From Streptomyces sp. A012304 (lineage in GTDB: Bacteria; Actinomycetota; Actinomycetes; Streptomycetales; Streptomycetaceae): 64,000 nucleotides of DNA. The translations under genes were made by a program, and so were the position numbers. Positions 1 to 8,672 of the stretch are shown piece by piece. The notes under the pieces are model-generated. The model was given only the letters and a program-made list of their open reading frames with translations. It was not told the origin of the DNA and did not search any database. Positions within the stretch are counted from its first letter, which is position 1. Each line of letters begins with the position of its first letter. The stretch covers positions 183,050 to 247,049 of the forward strand of contig NZ_BQUN01000182.1 in NCBI RefSeq assembly GCF_026008495.1, in the 5' to 3' direction.

Positions 1-172
1 GTCAGGGGGTTTGGTCGCACCCTCGAACGAACGACCAAGAGGCCCTGCGTGCAGCCCTGGCCCGGTGTGTCCGGCGCACCGCGCAAGAGGCTGTCTCTAC
101 CATCCGAATCGGATGTTCCGAAATGGTGTCAAAGCCGAGCAGACTGGGCGTTGCCTCGATGGGAGACCAGCC

Positions 173-1588
173 ATGATCCCGATGAGCCTGCAAGACGTCG
201 CGAGCGTCGTCGGCGGCAGACTCCACAACGTGCCGTGCCCCCGTGCCCTGATTACGGCGCCTCCCACCGTGGACCCGGAAGAGAGCAGCAAGGGGTTGTT
301 CGTTCCCCTGGCCGTGGAACGCCCTGACGGCTCGCTGGCCGCCGATTCCCACCCGTTCGCCGCCCTGGCCGTCAGGTCGGGCGCCTTGGCGGTACTTACT
401 GAGCGCCCGGCCGAGGAACCCGCCATTGTCGTGCCGGATGCGCGGGCGGCCCTCGGAGCCCTGGCCGCATATGTGGTCGGTCGGCTCGACAACACCATGG
501 TGATCGGGGTGACGGGCTCGTCAGGCAAGACCAGCACAAAGGACATGACAGCCCACCTGCTCGGACACGCGGGACCGACGGTGGCGACCGCAGGTAACCG
601 CAACGACCGCATCGGGCTGCCACTGACCATCACCTCGACCGATCCCGCCACCAAGTACCTGGTGCTGGAGATGGGCCATGGCGGCCCCGGCGACATCCGG
701 TACCTCGCTGAGATCGCCCGGCCGACGGTGGGCGCGGTCCTCAACGTGGGCACCGCCCACATCGGCCGGTTCGGCAGCAAGCAGGCCGTCGCCCGGAGCA
801 AAGGTGAGCTGATCGAGTCCCTGCCCGCTGACGGACTCGCGGTCCTCAATGCCGACGACCCCCTGGTGCGCGGCATGGCCGACCACACCGAGGCCCGGGT
901 GGTTCTCGTCGGCCGCGCGCCGGACGCCGAGGTACGAGCCGAGGGTGTCCGCCTGGATGAGTTCGGCCATGCTCATTTCACCCTGTGCACGCCTGAAGGG
1001 GCGGCACCGGTCGCCCTTCAGTTGACCGGTGAGCACTTTGTCACCAACGCGCTCATCGGTGCCGCCATCGCACGCCACGCCGGCCTGTCGGTCGACCGGA
1101 TCGCCACCGCGCTCGGGGACGTCAAGGGCGTGTCCCCGGGCCGCATGGAGGTCTTCGAACGACCGGACGGTGTCATCGTCATCGACGATGCCTTCAACAC
1201 GACACCCGAAGCGGTGCAGGCGTCCCTGAAGGCCTTGGTCGCGATGGCGAACGGCCGGGACACCATCGCGGTCCTCGGCCCGATGCACAACCTGGGCGAC
1301 GCCGCCAGAGAGGCACACTTCGACATCGGCCGACTGGTCGCAGAGCTGGGGATCACCGCTCTGATCGTCGTCGGAGGGCAGGAGCCCCCATGGCTGGACG
1401 AAGCAGCACGATGGCTGGACCAAGCAGCGCGCTCCCACGGTGCGGACAGCGTCCTGGTCCCCGGGCGCCACGACGCCAGGGCGGTACTCGAATCGGTTCT
1501 GGAGCCCAGGGACGTGGTCCTGATCAAGGGGACGGGGCGCATCGGCCTGCGACAGCTGGCCAAGGATCTACGCAACGGCACCACGTGA
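173..1588 (+). CDS. MurF-like UDP-MurNAc-tripeptide:D-Ala-D-Ala ligase paralogue
   Basis: This 471-residue protein has the Mur ligase layout: an N-terminal substrate-binding region, the ATP-binding loop GVTGSSGKTS at residues 112-121, a central domain and a C-terminal ligase domain. MurF proteins add D-Ala-D-Ala to UDP-MurNAc-tripeptide in the cytoplasm during peptidoglycan synthesis. Several signatures resemble MurF but are altered: GNRNDRIGLP instead of the usual GNxNNxIGxP, EMGHGGPGDI, and DDAFNTTP near residue 338 instead of the usual DAYNANP. It is therefore probably a second, specialised copy rather than the housekeeping enzyme. The ATG at 173 was chosen over an upstream TTG at 11 because a GGGAG motif precedes it and homology begins there. 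It stands alone, with a hairpin shortly after the stop codon. Confidence 0.85.
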   Translation: MIPMSLQDVASVVGGRLHNVPCPRALITAPPTVDPEESSKGLFVPLAVERPDGSLAADSHPFAALAVRSGALAVLTERPAEEPAIVVPDARAALGALAAYVVGRLDNTMVIGVTGSSGKTSTKDMTAHLLGHAGPTVATAGNRNDRIGLPLTITSTDPATKYLVLEMGHGGPGDIRYLAEIARPTVGAVLNVGTAHIGRFGSKQAVARSKGELIESLPADGLAVLNADDPLVRGMADHTEARVVLVGRAPDAEVRAEGVRLDEFGHAHFTLCTPEGAAPVALQLTGEHFVTNALIGAAIARHAGLSVDRIATALGDVKGVSPGRMEVFERPDGVIVIDDAFNTTPEAVQASLKALVAMANGRDTIAVLGPMHNLGDAAREAHFDIGRLVAELGITALIVVGGQEPPWLDEAARWLDQAARSHGADSVLVPGRHDARAVLESVLEPRDVVLIKGTGRIGLRQLAKDLRNGTT

Positions 1589-1620
1589 CGCAGAAAAAGC
1601 CACCACGACCGAGCCGAAAA

Positions 1621-1644
1621 GGTCCGCCAGCAAGCTGACGGACC
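1621..1644 (+). terminator. Hairpin downstream of the murF-like gene
   Basis: GGTCCGCCAG, a 4-nt loop CAAG, then CTGACGGACC. This is a 10-bp stem with one mismatch, 33 nt after the stop codon at 1588. No long U tract follows, which is usual for actinomycete terminators. Confidence 0.55.
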
Positions 1645-1857
1645 CTCATGCAAGATCGAGGCTAACAGCGCGTCATTACTCCATTGGGTGATCGATGCGG
1701 CGTGAACTGGGCGATCTGTGTGTCGCATTACCCGCACTACAAGGCCGTGCGGATGAAGTTCCGGAGCCGTGGGCCATCGCAAGTGGTGCCTGCTTCTGCG
1801 TCGGGGCAACATCGGTTTTGTTCTTCCACCAAGGAAGAAACAGAACGGAGGTACGAA

Positions 1858-2061
1858 ATGCGCAAGAATACGAAGCTGGCTACTGCCTCGACCCTCGCTG
1901 CGGTGGCGCTCTTCGCGGGATCCGCCTCTGCTGCCAACGCCTTCGATGGGGAGTCCAGCAACGACACGCCCATCGTCATCAACAACGAGAACCACAACGC
2001 CAACACCAGCAACAACACCAACACCAGCACGATCAGCGACCTCATCAACATCGGATTGTGA
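1858..2061 (+). CDS. Small secreted Asn-rich peptide
   Basis: A 67-residue precursor. The ATG at 1858 follows a good GGAGG site 7 nt upstream. Residues 1 to about 28 form a Sec signal peptide: Lys/Arg at residues 2-6, a hydrophobic Ala-rich core, and an ASA-AxA cleavage region. The mature part is only about 40 residues, very rich in Asn, Thr and Ser, with repeated NT/NN steps, and ends in a short hydrophobic ISDLINIGL tail. It resembles the small exported peptides typical of Streptomyces, but it lacks the chaplin Cys pair and the rodlin pattern, so no function is assigned. It is monocistronic and convergent with the next gene. Confidence 0.7.
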   Translation: MRKNTKLATASTLAAVALFAGSASAANAFDGESSNDTPIVINNENHNANTSNNTNTSTISDLINIGL

Positions 2062-2297
2062 TCGTACGCGTCCAGTTCGACGGTCAAGGTATCTATCGCG
2101 ATTCCCTTGGGGGACGTGACCTGACCTGAGACGCCATTCGCTTATCGATCAAGGGGCTGGCCTGGTCGAATCTCCTGCACGGTACGGGCCCGGCTGAGGC
2201 TGCCGCAGAGCGTGACGCGGGCCGCCGCCGACGCCGGCCTGGCACCGGCGGAGCGCGACCGGGCCGGAGGCGGAGGTCACCATCGCTTGTGCTGGCC

Positions 2298-3107
2298 TCA
2301 TCCCTGGTAGATGAGCGCAGGGCCGCCGAGTGCGCGCATGTCGTAGGGATAGAGCCAGGGGCCCCAGGTGCCGGCCTCGAGCGCGTCGAGCGCGAGCAGC
2401 GCGTCGGATGAGTTCTTGCAGCGGGGGTGCCGCACGGCGAAGGCCGCGATGCGGGCGCGCAGAGTGGGCAGCCAGGCGGCGACGAGCTGCGGGTCGCCGT
2501 CGTACCACCAGGTGAACTTCAGCTCCTCCCACAGAAGTTCGGTGGCCCAGCCGAAGGCGAGGCGGACGACGCCGGCGTCCGCTTCGGGACCGGTGAGCCG
2601 GGCGATGTGGTCCAGCCACGGCTCCAGGTCACCCGTCGCATGAGCGATCCCCTCGATCAGACCAGTGATCTCCCAGTACGGCCGACCGTCGGTCACCGCG
2701 ATGTGCAGCAGCGCCCGCAAGGCCCGCTCGACCGCGGCCTGCTCGGCCACGGGCCAGTCCGCGAGCCGGGCGCCGCGACGACCGAGGCGCCCCATCTCGT
2801 CCGACGGGTCGGTGCCGTCCCCGTCCGGGCCCCAGCGGCGCAGCACACGAGGGATGAAGCGGCGCCACAGGACGGGGTACTGGTCCTCGTCCCAATGGCT
2901 GGCGACCTCACGTATGAAGTGCACGAGGAGATCATCCGGCACATCGGCAGGGTGACCGCCGAGAACGCGCAACTCCGACTCCGGAGTGCAGTACGTGCAC
3001 CCGCCGACCGGACGGTCGAGCCCAGGTGGCGATGCGAAGGTCTCGTCCACCTCGGCGAGCGCGTCGCGCCACATCGTGTACGGGTCGAGTGCGAGGGGTT
3101 CGGACAT
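2298..3107 (-). CDS. Conserved hypothetical protein with an N-terminal CxxC
   Basis: A 269-residue soluble protein with no signal peptide or membrane segment. The ATG at 3107 was chosen over an upstream in-frame start because the typical acidic N-terminus begins there. A GGCTYCTPE segment near residue 36 contains CTYC and could bind metal. The rest is mostly helical with many Trp and Arg residues (for example YPVLWRRFIPRVLRRWG), and ends in FAVRHPRCKNSSDALLAL and a short hydrophobic tail. I do not recognise the family with confidence. It is transcribed alone, upstream of and in the same direction as the ABC exporter, but separated from it by 142 bp. Confidence 0.65.
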   Translation of the reverse strand: MSEPLALDPYTMWRDALAEVDETFASPPGLDRPVGGCTYCTPESELRVLGGHPADVPDDLLVHFIREVASHWDEDQYPVLWRRFIPRVLRRWGPDGDGTDPSDEMGRLGRRGARLADWPVAEQAAVERALRALLHIAVTDGRPYWEITGLIEGIAHATGDLEPWLDHIARLTGPEADAGVVRLAFGWATELLWEELKFTWWYDGDPQLVAAWLPTLRARIAAFAVRHPRCKNSSDALLALDALEAGTWGPWLYPYDMRALGGPALIYQG

Positions 3108-3249
3108 GCCGGGACCTACCAGGGGGCTCCGCGCGGCCGACACCGGCGAAGAGCGCGACGTTACCAGCATGCCGGTCGATGGGCGCAGCTTGGGTCTGTC
3201 CGAAGTGATGGGGCCCGTCCCGCCGGGGGCGGGACGGGGGCGGGGCGGA

Positions 3250-5139
3250 TCAGCGGTCCTGGGAGAGTTCCAGGAGTTCGGCGAAGGTTCCGCCGGCGTG
3301 GACGAGGTCTTCGTACCGTCCCTGTTCGGTGATCCGGCCGTGCTCCATCACGACGATGTGGTCGGCGATCTTGGTGTTCTCCAGGCGGTGCGTGACCACG
3401 ATCGTGATGCGGTCCGCCGCGATGGCCTTGATCTGCTCGAAGATCTGGTGCTCGCCACGCGGGTCCATCTGGGAGGTGGGCTCGTCCAGGATCAGCAGCC
3501 CCGGGCGCCGGTACAGGGCCCTCGAACACGCCACGCGCTGCCACTGCCCGCCGGAGAGCTCCGAACCGCCGAAGACGTCGCGGGCCAGCAGGGTGTCCAG
3601 GCCTGCGGGGAGGTCCTCGACGGCCTCGCGCAGACCGACCGCGTCGACGGCCTCCCACACGGGGGTGTCGTCGTGGGTGCGAGGCTGGCCGAGCGTGACG
3701 TTCTCGCGGACCCGCAGCGGCCACTGCGCGAAGATCTGCGGTACCAGGCCGGTGTTCGCCCACACCGTGGCGGGGTCCACCTCGGCGAGGTCGGTGCCGT
3801 TCCACGTGACCCGACCCTTGTCCGGCAGGTAGATCCCGGTCAGCAGCCGGGTGAGCGTCGACTTCCCCGAACCGTTCGCGCCGACGATCGCGAGGATCTG
3901 GCCGCGCCGCAGGGCCAGGGAGACACCCTCCACGGCGGGCTTGTCCTTGCCCGGGTACTGGTAGACGACCTCCTCGAGTCGGATCTCCTCGGTCGGTGCG
4001 GCGTGTGCGTGGGGGCCGCGCTTGGGGGCGCGGGCGGCGGCGTCGTCGAGGAAGGCCTGCATGTCGCTGAGGTACAAGCTGGTGTGGAAGACCGCGGCGC
4101 CGTTGATGACCACCTGGGACAGCGCGGCGAGTGTGGTCTGCACGGCGATGACCGCCGTGGCCGCGACCGCGAGTTCGATCCGGCCGGACACCGCCAGCCA
4201 TGCCAGCGCGCCCCAGGTCGCGACGAGGAAGACGCCGCCGGCCAGCGCGGAGAGCAGGGCGATCCGCAGGGTGCGCGGGGCGGCGGCCAGGGTGCGCCGG
4301 TCGCACCGGTCGGACAGGGCCCGGTACCAGTAGATGATGTAATCCGTCATCGAATTGGCACGGACCTCGTCGCCGTACTTCGACTCGGTCGCCCACCAGC
4401 GCATCATGCCGCGCACGTTGCGTTCGGCGATGTTGGCGTAGTGGATCTCGTAGTCGACCCGGGCGGTCAGCACGGCGCCGACGCCGGCCGGCAGCACCGC
4501 GAGCAGGAGGGGCGGCAGCACCAGCGGGTTCAGCACCGTCAGCACGCCGCCGGCGGTGACCATGCGGATCAGCGCGGACAGGAACCGCTGAGCGTCGGTG
4601 ACCATGACGTGCGTGCGGATCACTCCCATCTCGGCCGCCTCGTGCCGATCCGAGAAGCCGTCCTGCGCGTAGGCCGACGCCTCCACCCGGCACACCGCCT
4701 CGACCAGCGCGGAGTCCGTCTCCGTCGTCAGCCGTGGAGTGATCCGCCGTTCGGCGTACGTGGCCACCGCACCCGCCGAGCGCCCCAGCGCGGCAGCGAG
4801 CGCCACCACCACCAGCGCCGGAAGAGCGCCGCGCAGCCGCTCGCCGGCAGTGCCGTCCCCGAGGACCGGTGCCATGGCGCGGGCGGTGGCGGCCAGCACC
4901 ACGGCGGCTGAAACGCCCGTGACCACCTGGCAGCCCAGCAGCAGCTGCACGGCACGCCGGTCGGTCCGCCACGACAACCGCGCGATGCGTCCCAGGACGG
5001 CCGGGATCTGAGCGCACATCCGCCGGAAGGAGACCTCAGCGAGCGGATTGACGGAGTACTGCCCGTTGTAGGTGATCTCCGCCGGCGGTGGCGGAGGAGG
5101 CGCGGTGGCCTGCTGTGCGTTCGTAGCGGCCGAGGTCAA
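3250..5139 (-). CDS. ABC exporter, fused permease and ATPase
   Basis: This 629-residue half-transporter has an N-terminal membrane domain of about six helices (roughly residues 35-330) followed by a nucleotide-binding domain. The Walker A loop GANGSGKS starts at residue 420, the LSGGQ signature is at 528-532, Walker B ILDEP is at 550-554, and the switch histidine lies in VVTHRLENTK near 585. The start is taken as TTG at 5139 because AGGGGGA lies 6 nt upstream. The N-terminus has a poly-Pro stretch, AxPPPPPPAE. It should export a small molecule or peptide as a homodimer; the substrate cannot be read. It lies 378 bp downstream of secDF on the same strand. Confidence 0.85.
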   Translation of the reverse strand: MTSAATNAQQATAPPPPPPAEITYNGQYSVNPLAEVSFRRMCAQIPAVLGRIARLSWRTDRRAVQLLLGCQVVTGVSAAVVLAATARAMAPVLGDGTAGERLRGALPALVVVALAAALGRSAGAVATYAERRITPRLTTETDSALVEAVCRVEASAYAQDGFSDRHEAAEMGVIRTHVMVTDAQRFLSALIRMVTAGGVLTVLNPLVLPPLLLAVLPAGVGAVLTARVDYEIHYANIAERNVRGMMRWWATESKYGDEVRANSMTDYIIYWYRALSDRCDRRTLAAAPRTLRIALLSALAGGVFLVATWGALAWLAVSGRIELAVAATAVIAVQTTLAALSQVVINGAAVFHTSLYLSDMQAFLDDAAARAPKRGPHAHAAPTEEIRLEEVVYQYPGKDKPAVEGVSLALRRGQILAIVGANGSGKSTLTRLLTGIYLPDKGRVTWNGTDLAEVDPATVWANTGLVPQIFAQWPLRVRENVTLGQPRTHDDTPVWEAVDAVGLREAVEDLPAGLDTLLARDVFGGSELSGGQWQRVACSRALYRRPGLLILDEPTSQMDPRGEHQIFEQIKAIAADRITIVVTHRLENTKIADHIVVMEHGRITEQGRYEDLVHAGGTFAELLELSQDR

Positions 5140-5517
5140 CGTGGGTCCCCCTGACGGTCGTCCAGTGCGGTCGTGACACTCAACGACCCGGCGGGGATAT
5201 CGAACACATGTATTTCGGTCGACCCTGGAATCCCGAGATAGAGCGGGTCGCGGCGCGTGGAGGATGCATGGACCCGGCCCCCGCAAGAGGATGGCGAACG
5301 AAGGTGATTGGCCGAAACGCCGACGATCGCGCTCGCGTACCACCGGCCGACTCGGATCATCCACGTCGGGATCGATGCGCGGCTTCTGATCGTCCGCACG
5401 ACGCGCATCGTCGGTGGCCGACCTCGCAACCGGAGCCGCCACCCGCCGTGGCCGCCCTCCGGATACGTGCGTCTTCCCTGCGCCATCCGCGACTTCTCCG
5501 CGAGCCTTGGCGCGCCC
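5140..5517. other. Intergenic region between secDF and the ABC exporter
   Basis: No gene is supported here. Apart from the ribosome-binding site of the exporter, no clear promoter, hairpin or repeat stands out. Open frames here lack coding character. Confidence 0.5.
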
Positions 5518-7860
5518 TCACACCACAGCGCCCGAATCCCGCGCCCGCCCGTGCCGCTCCAGCGGACTGCGCGCCCCGCTGTCCCGGCTGCGCTCGGGGC
5601 GCACCGGAGGCGCCGGGTGGCTGCCCTCGAGCTGCACGGCGATCGGCACGGCGGTGAACACCGTCGACGCCATACCGATCACCACGCCGGCGATCAGCGC
5701 GACGGAGAAGTCCGCGAGCGAGTCACCGCCGAGCACGGCCAGGGCTGCCAGGATGAACAGCGCGCCCATACCGGTGTTCACCGTGCGCGGCAACGTCTGG
5801 ATGACCGCCTGGTTCGCGGTGGTCTCCAGCTCCGCCGCCGGATCGCGGCGGCGCGCCTCGCGCACCCGGTCGAAGACGACGACGGTGTCATTGACGGAGT
5901 ACCCGATGACCGTGAGCAGGGCCGCCAGGAAGACGCTGTCGACGGGCTTGCCGAGCCAGGCGAACAGGCCCACCACGAGCAGCACGTCGTGCACCATGGC
6001 CGCTACCGCAGCGGTGGCGAACGTCCACCGGAACCGCACGCTGAGGTAGATCAGCTGGGCCGCGACGGCGATGCCGAGCGCGATGAGCGCGTGCCGGCGC
6101 AGTTCCGCGCCGAGGCTCGGCCCGATCAGCTCGTCCCGCTCGACGGTGACCTCGCCGCCCTCCTTCGCCAGCGCCGTCTTGATCGTGTGCTGCTGGTCGT
6201 TGCTCAGCTCCCCGGTGCGTACCGAGATGTCTCCGTCCCCCGACTCCTGCACCACCGCGCGCGGGAACCCGGCGTCCGTGACCGCCGCCCGCGCCGCGTC
6301 CACGTCCATGGGCCTGCTGGTGCTGTACTCCACCAGGCGCCCGCCGGTGAACTCCACCCCGAAGTCCAGGCCGCGCAGACCGATTCCGACGACGGCGACC
6401 ACGATCAGCAGCGCACTGACGCCGAGCCAGCGGCGCCGGTGGTGCACCAGGCGGGGTTTGCGGTGCGCGAGCCAGGCACGCACCCGGCCGGTGGAGGTGA
6501 TCCCGGTCAGGCCGGGCCGCTCGCGCACGAAGCGGCGCCGGATCGCGAAGTCGGCGAGGACCCGGGTGATCACCAGGGCCGAGATCATCGAGACGAGGAC
6601 ACCGATGGAGAGCGTGACGCCGAAGCCCTTGACGGGGCCGGTGGCGAAGAAGAAGAGCAGCCCGGCCGCGAGCAGCGTGGTCACGTTCGAGTCGACGACC
6701 GCGCTCCAGGTCTTGGCGAAGCCGGTGCGCAGCGGCTTGTCCAGGTGCGACGGACCCGACTTCAGGGCGCGGGCTCCCAGATATTCCTCGCGGGCACGCT
6801 CGAAGACCAGAACGTTCGCGTCCACCGCCATGCCGATCGCCAGGACGAAACCGGCGAGTCCGGGCAGTGTCAGGGTCGCGCCCAGGGCGACCAGTGCGGC
6901 GTAGGAGATCAGTCCGTACAGCGCGAGCGCGATGGTGGCCAGGGCACCGAGCAGCCGGTAGACGACGAGGATGAACAGCCCGGTCAGGGCGAGCCCGATG
7001 ATCGCGGCCTGGGTGCTGGCGGCGATGGCGTCGGCACCGAGCGTGGGGCCGACGGTGCGCTGCTCCACGACCTCCACGGGCACCGGCAGCGCACCGCCCT
7101 TGACGAGCGCGGCCAGCTCGCGGGCCTCTTCCCGGCCGAAGTCGCCGGTGATCTGCGTGGAGCCGCCGGAGATGCCGACCTCGCACGCCACATCCGCGTC
7201 GACGCCGGGCGCCGAGAGGACCTTGCCGTCCAGGACGATGGCGACGCGCCGCTCGGGGGCGCCCTGCGGGGCACAGGCCGCCGCCCCGGTGACCCGTGCC
7301 CAGTCCTTGCCCGCCTGGCCGCGGAAGCTGAGGTTGACCATCCAGCCCGACATCGTCTGCTGGTCGAGCACCGCTTCGGCGTCCTTGACGCCCTCGCCGG
7401 TGAGGGCGGTGGGCCCGAGCTTGAGGAACGCCCCCTTCTGGTCGGGGTCGGCCAGGGTGCGCGAGCCGTCCTCGGCCGGTTTCCCCTTGCTCGCGTCCTG
7501 CTTGTCCGTCACGCCCTGCACCGGGTGGACGGTCAACTGCGCGGTGCGGCCGATGACTTCGGCGGCCTCGCGCGGGTCCTGCACACCGGGCAGCTCGACG
7601 AAGATCCGCTGCTGTCCGGACCGGTACAGGCTCGGCTCGGACACGCCGAGCGCGTCGACCCGTTGACGGAGCACCTCCAGGGCCCGCTGGGTCGATTCGG
7701 CATCGGCTCGGCCGACGGGTGAGTCCTTGGCCTCCAGGACGATCTGAGTGCCGCCGCGCAGGTCGAGGCCGAGGCGGGCGGACTGGGTGAGAGCGAAGAA
7801 GAGCGAGGCGGCGATCACACCTAGGGCGACGATCGCCCGCCACATGGGCGCGCGAGACAT
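5518..7860 (-). CDS. secDF: Fused SecD-SecF protein-export subunit
   Basis: A 780-residue polytopic membrane protein that joins SecD and SecF in one chain. The SecD half starts with one transmembrane helix and the diagnostic DLRGGTQIVLE, followed by a large extracytoplasmic domain and the helix GMAVDANVLVFER with the conserved Asp. The SecF half starts after about residue 480, with its own DFGVEFTGGRLVEY motif and GYSVNDTVVVFDRVRE. SecDF uses the proton gradient to help pull proteins through SecYEG. Streptomyces usually encode separate secD and secF next to ruvB; this fused copy, far from such genes, looks like an accessory paralogue. The ATG at 7860 has GGAG upstream. Confidence 0.92.
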   Translation of the reverse strand: MSRAPMWRAIVALGVIAASLFFALTQSARLGLDLRGGTQIVLEAKDSPVGRADAESTQRALEVLRQRVDALGVSEPSLYRSGQQRIFVELPGVQDPREAAEVIGRTAQLTVHPVQGVTDKQDASKGKPAEDGSRTLADPDQKGAFLKLGPTALTGEGVKDAEAVLDQQTMSGWMVNLSFRGQAGKDWARVTGAAACAPQGAPERRVAIVLDGKVLSAPGVDADVACEVGISGGSTQITGDFGREEARELAALVKGGALPVPVEVVEQRTVGPTLGADAIAASTQAAIIGLALTGLFILVVYRLLGALATIALALYGLISYAALVALGATLTLPGLAGFVLAIGMAVDANVLVFERAREEYLGARALKSGPSHLDKPLRTGFAKTWSAVVDSNVTTLLAAGLLFFFATGPVKGFGVTLSIGVLVSMISALVITRVLADFAIRRRFVRERPGLTGITSTGRVRAWLAHRKPRLVHHRRRWLGVSALLIVVAVVGIGLRGLDFGVEFTGGRLVEYSTSRPMDVDAARAAVTDAGFPRAVVQESGDGDISVRTGELSNDQQHTIKTALAKEGGEVTVERDELIGPSLGAELRRHALIALGIAVAAQLIYLSVRFRWTFATAAVAAMVHDVLLVVGLFAWLGKPVDSVFLAALLTVIGYSVNDTVVVFDRVREARRRDPAAELETTANQAVIQTLPRTVNTGMGALFILAALAVLGGDSLADFSVALIAGVVIGMASTVFTAVPIAVQLEGSHPAPPVRPERSRDSGARSPLERHGRARDSGAVV

Positions 7861-7922
7861 GAGTTCTCCACGATGGGCAGGCAGACGGAATCGACGTCTG
7901 CCCCGGGCGCGGAGGCGAACGG

Positions 7923-8327
7923 TCAGGCGTCGATACGGACTTCGGTGCTCCATCGGGACGGCGGGCCGCGCGGACGATACGCGTGGGCGCCGCGGCCGGA
8001 CCCTGCGGCCGCGACCGCCACGGCCACGGCGGGGCCGCCTACGGCGCGGTGCGGTGCCGCGTCCCCGGCGCCAGGCCCCAGGAAGCCGTGGAACGGGTAC
8101 GGCACGGCGTCGGCGTGCCCGAGTACGGGGTGCGCCACGGTGACGGGTCGCTGCGCGTCGGCGGTCGCGGGCGCCTGCGCGGACGCGGTCGCGGGCGTGC
8201 CCGTCGAGAACGGGCGGGCGGCCGACGCCGACTTGGCCGACAACGGCAGGAGGAAGGTCAGGACCGCGAGCAGCGCGGAGAGCACGACGGCGGCCGGGCG
8301 CGTGGGGTGTGCGCGGTGCTGCTGCAC
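7923..8327 (-). CDS. Small exported or membrane-anchored hypothetical protein
   Basis: A 134-residue protein starting at GTG 8327 behind a GAGAGG site. The N-terminus has Arg residues followed by a strong hydrophobic segment, VVLSALLAVLTFLLPLSA, ending in SASA. It is therefore exported or anchored by one helix. The remainder is low in complexity (Ala, Pro, Val) and looks disordered. It ends 62 bp upstream of secDF on the same strand, so the two may be cotranscribed. No family is recognised. The C-terminal third may be unreliable because of its extreme composition. Confidence 0.5.
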   Translation of the reverse strand: MQQHRAHPTRPAAVVLSALLAVLTFLLPLSAKSASAARPFSTGTPATASAQAPATADAQRPVTVAHPVLGHADAVPYPFHGFLGPGAGDAAPHRAVGGPAVAVAVAAAGSGRGAHAYRPRGPPSRWSTEVRIDA

Positions 8328-8672
8328 GCCTCTCGCCCCCCGGTCAAGTCGTCGTAGGAAAACAGCAGTTGGGAACTGTGAGCCGACGGCTCGGCGAGTC
8401 CGGCCGTCAGTGACACGAACGCCGTCGGGTGTCCGGAGGTTCCCGACTCACCGCGGGAATGTTGCCGTCGGCGCGGTGCGCTGGTGCGGCGGCACGAAAG
8501 TGCAGGGAAGCAATCGTGCTTGGTTGTTGCCCGCCATCGGGGCTGGGCCAGAGGCTGGGGATCGTGGCCGAGACATTTTTGACGTCGGCGGCTCAGCTGG
8601 TGAGTCCGCGGTAGCCGGCCGCCTTGCCGACCGACCGGCCCGGCACCGCACCGCCCGCCGCCGTCGACGCCG
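8328..8672. other. Intergenic region between the LuxR gene and the small exported protein
   Basis: No gene is supported on either strand. It should hold the promoter for the small-protein/secDF pair, but no convincing -35/-10 pair or strong hairpin was seen. Confidence 0.45.

Noticed and set aside
2986..4911. A 641-codon plus-strand open frame
   Set aside because: It lies antisense to the ABC exporter; its product is Gly/Arg/Asp-rich with no domain, typical of antisense frames in high-G+C DNA.
5308..7722. An 804-codon plus-strand open frame
   Set aside because: Antisense of secDF; composition is that of a mirror frame and no family is recognisable.
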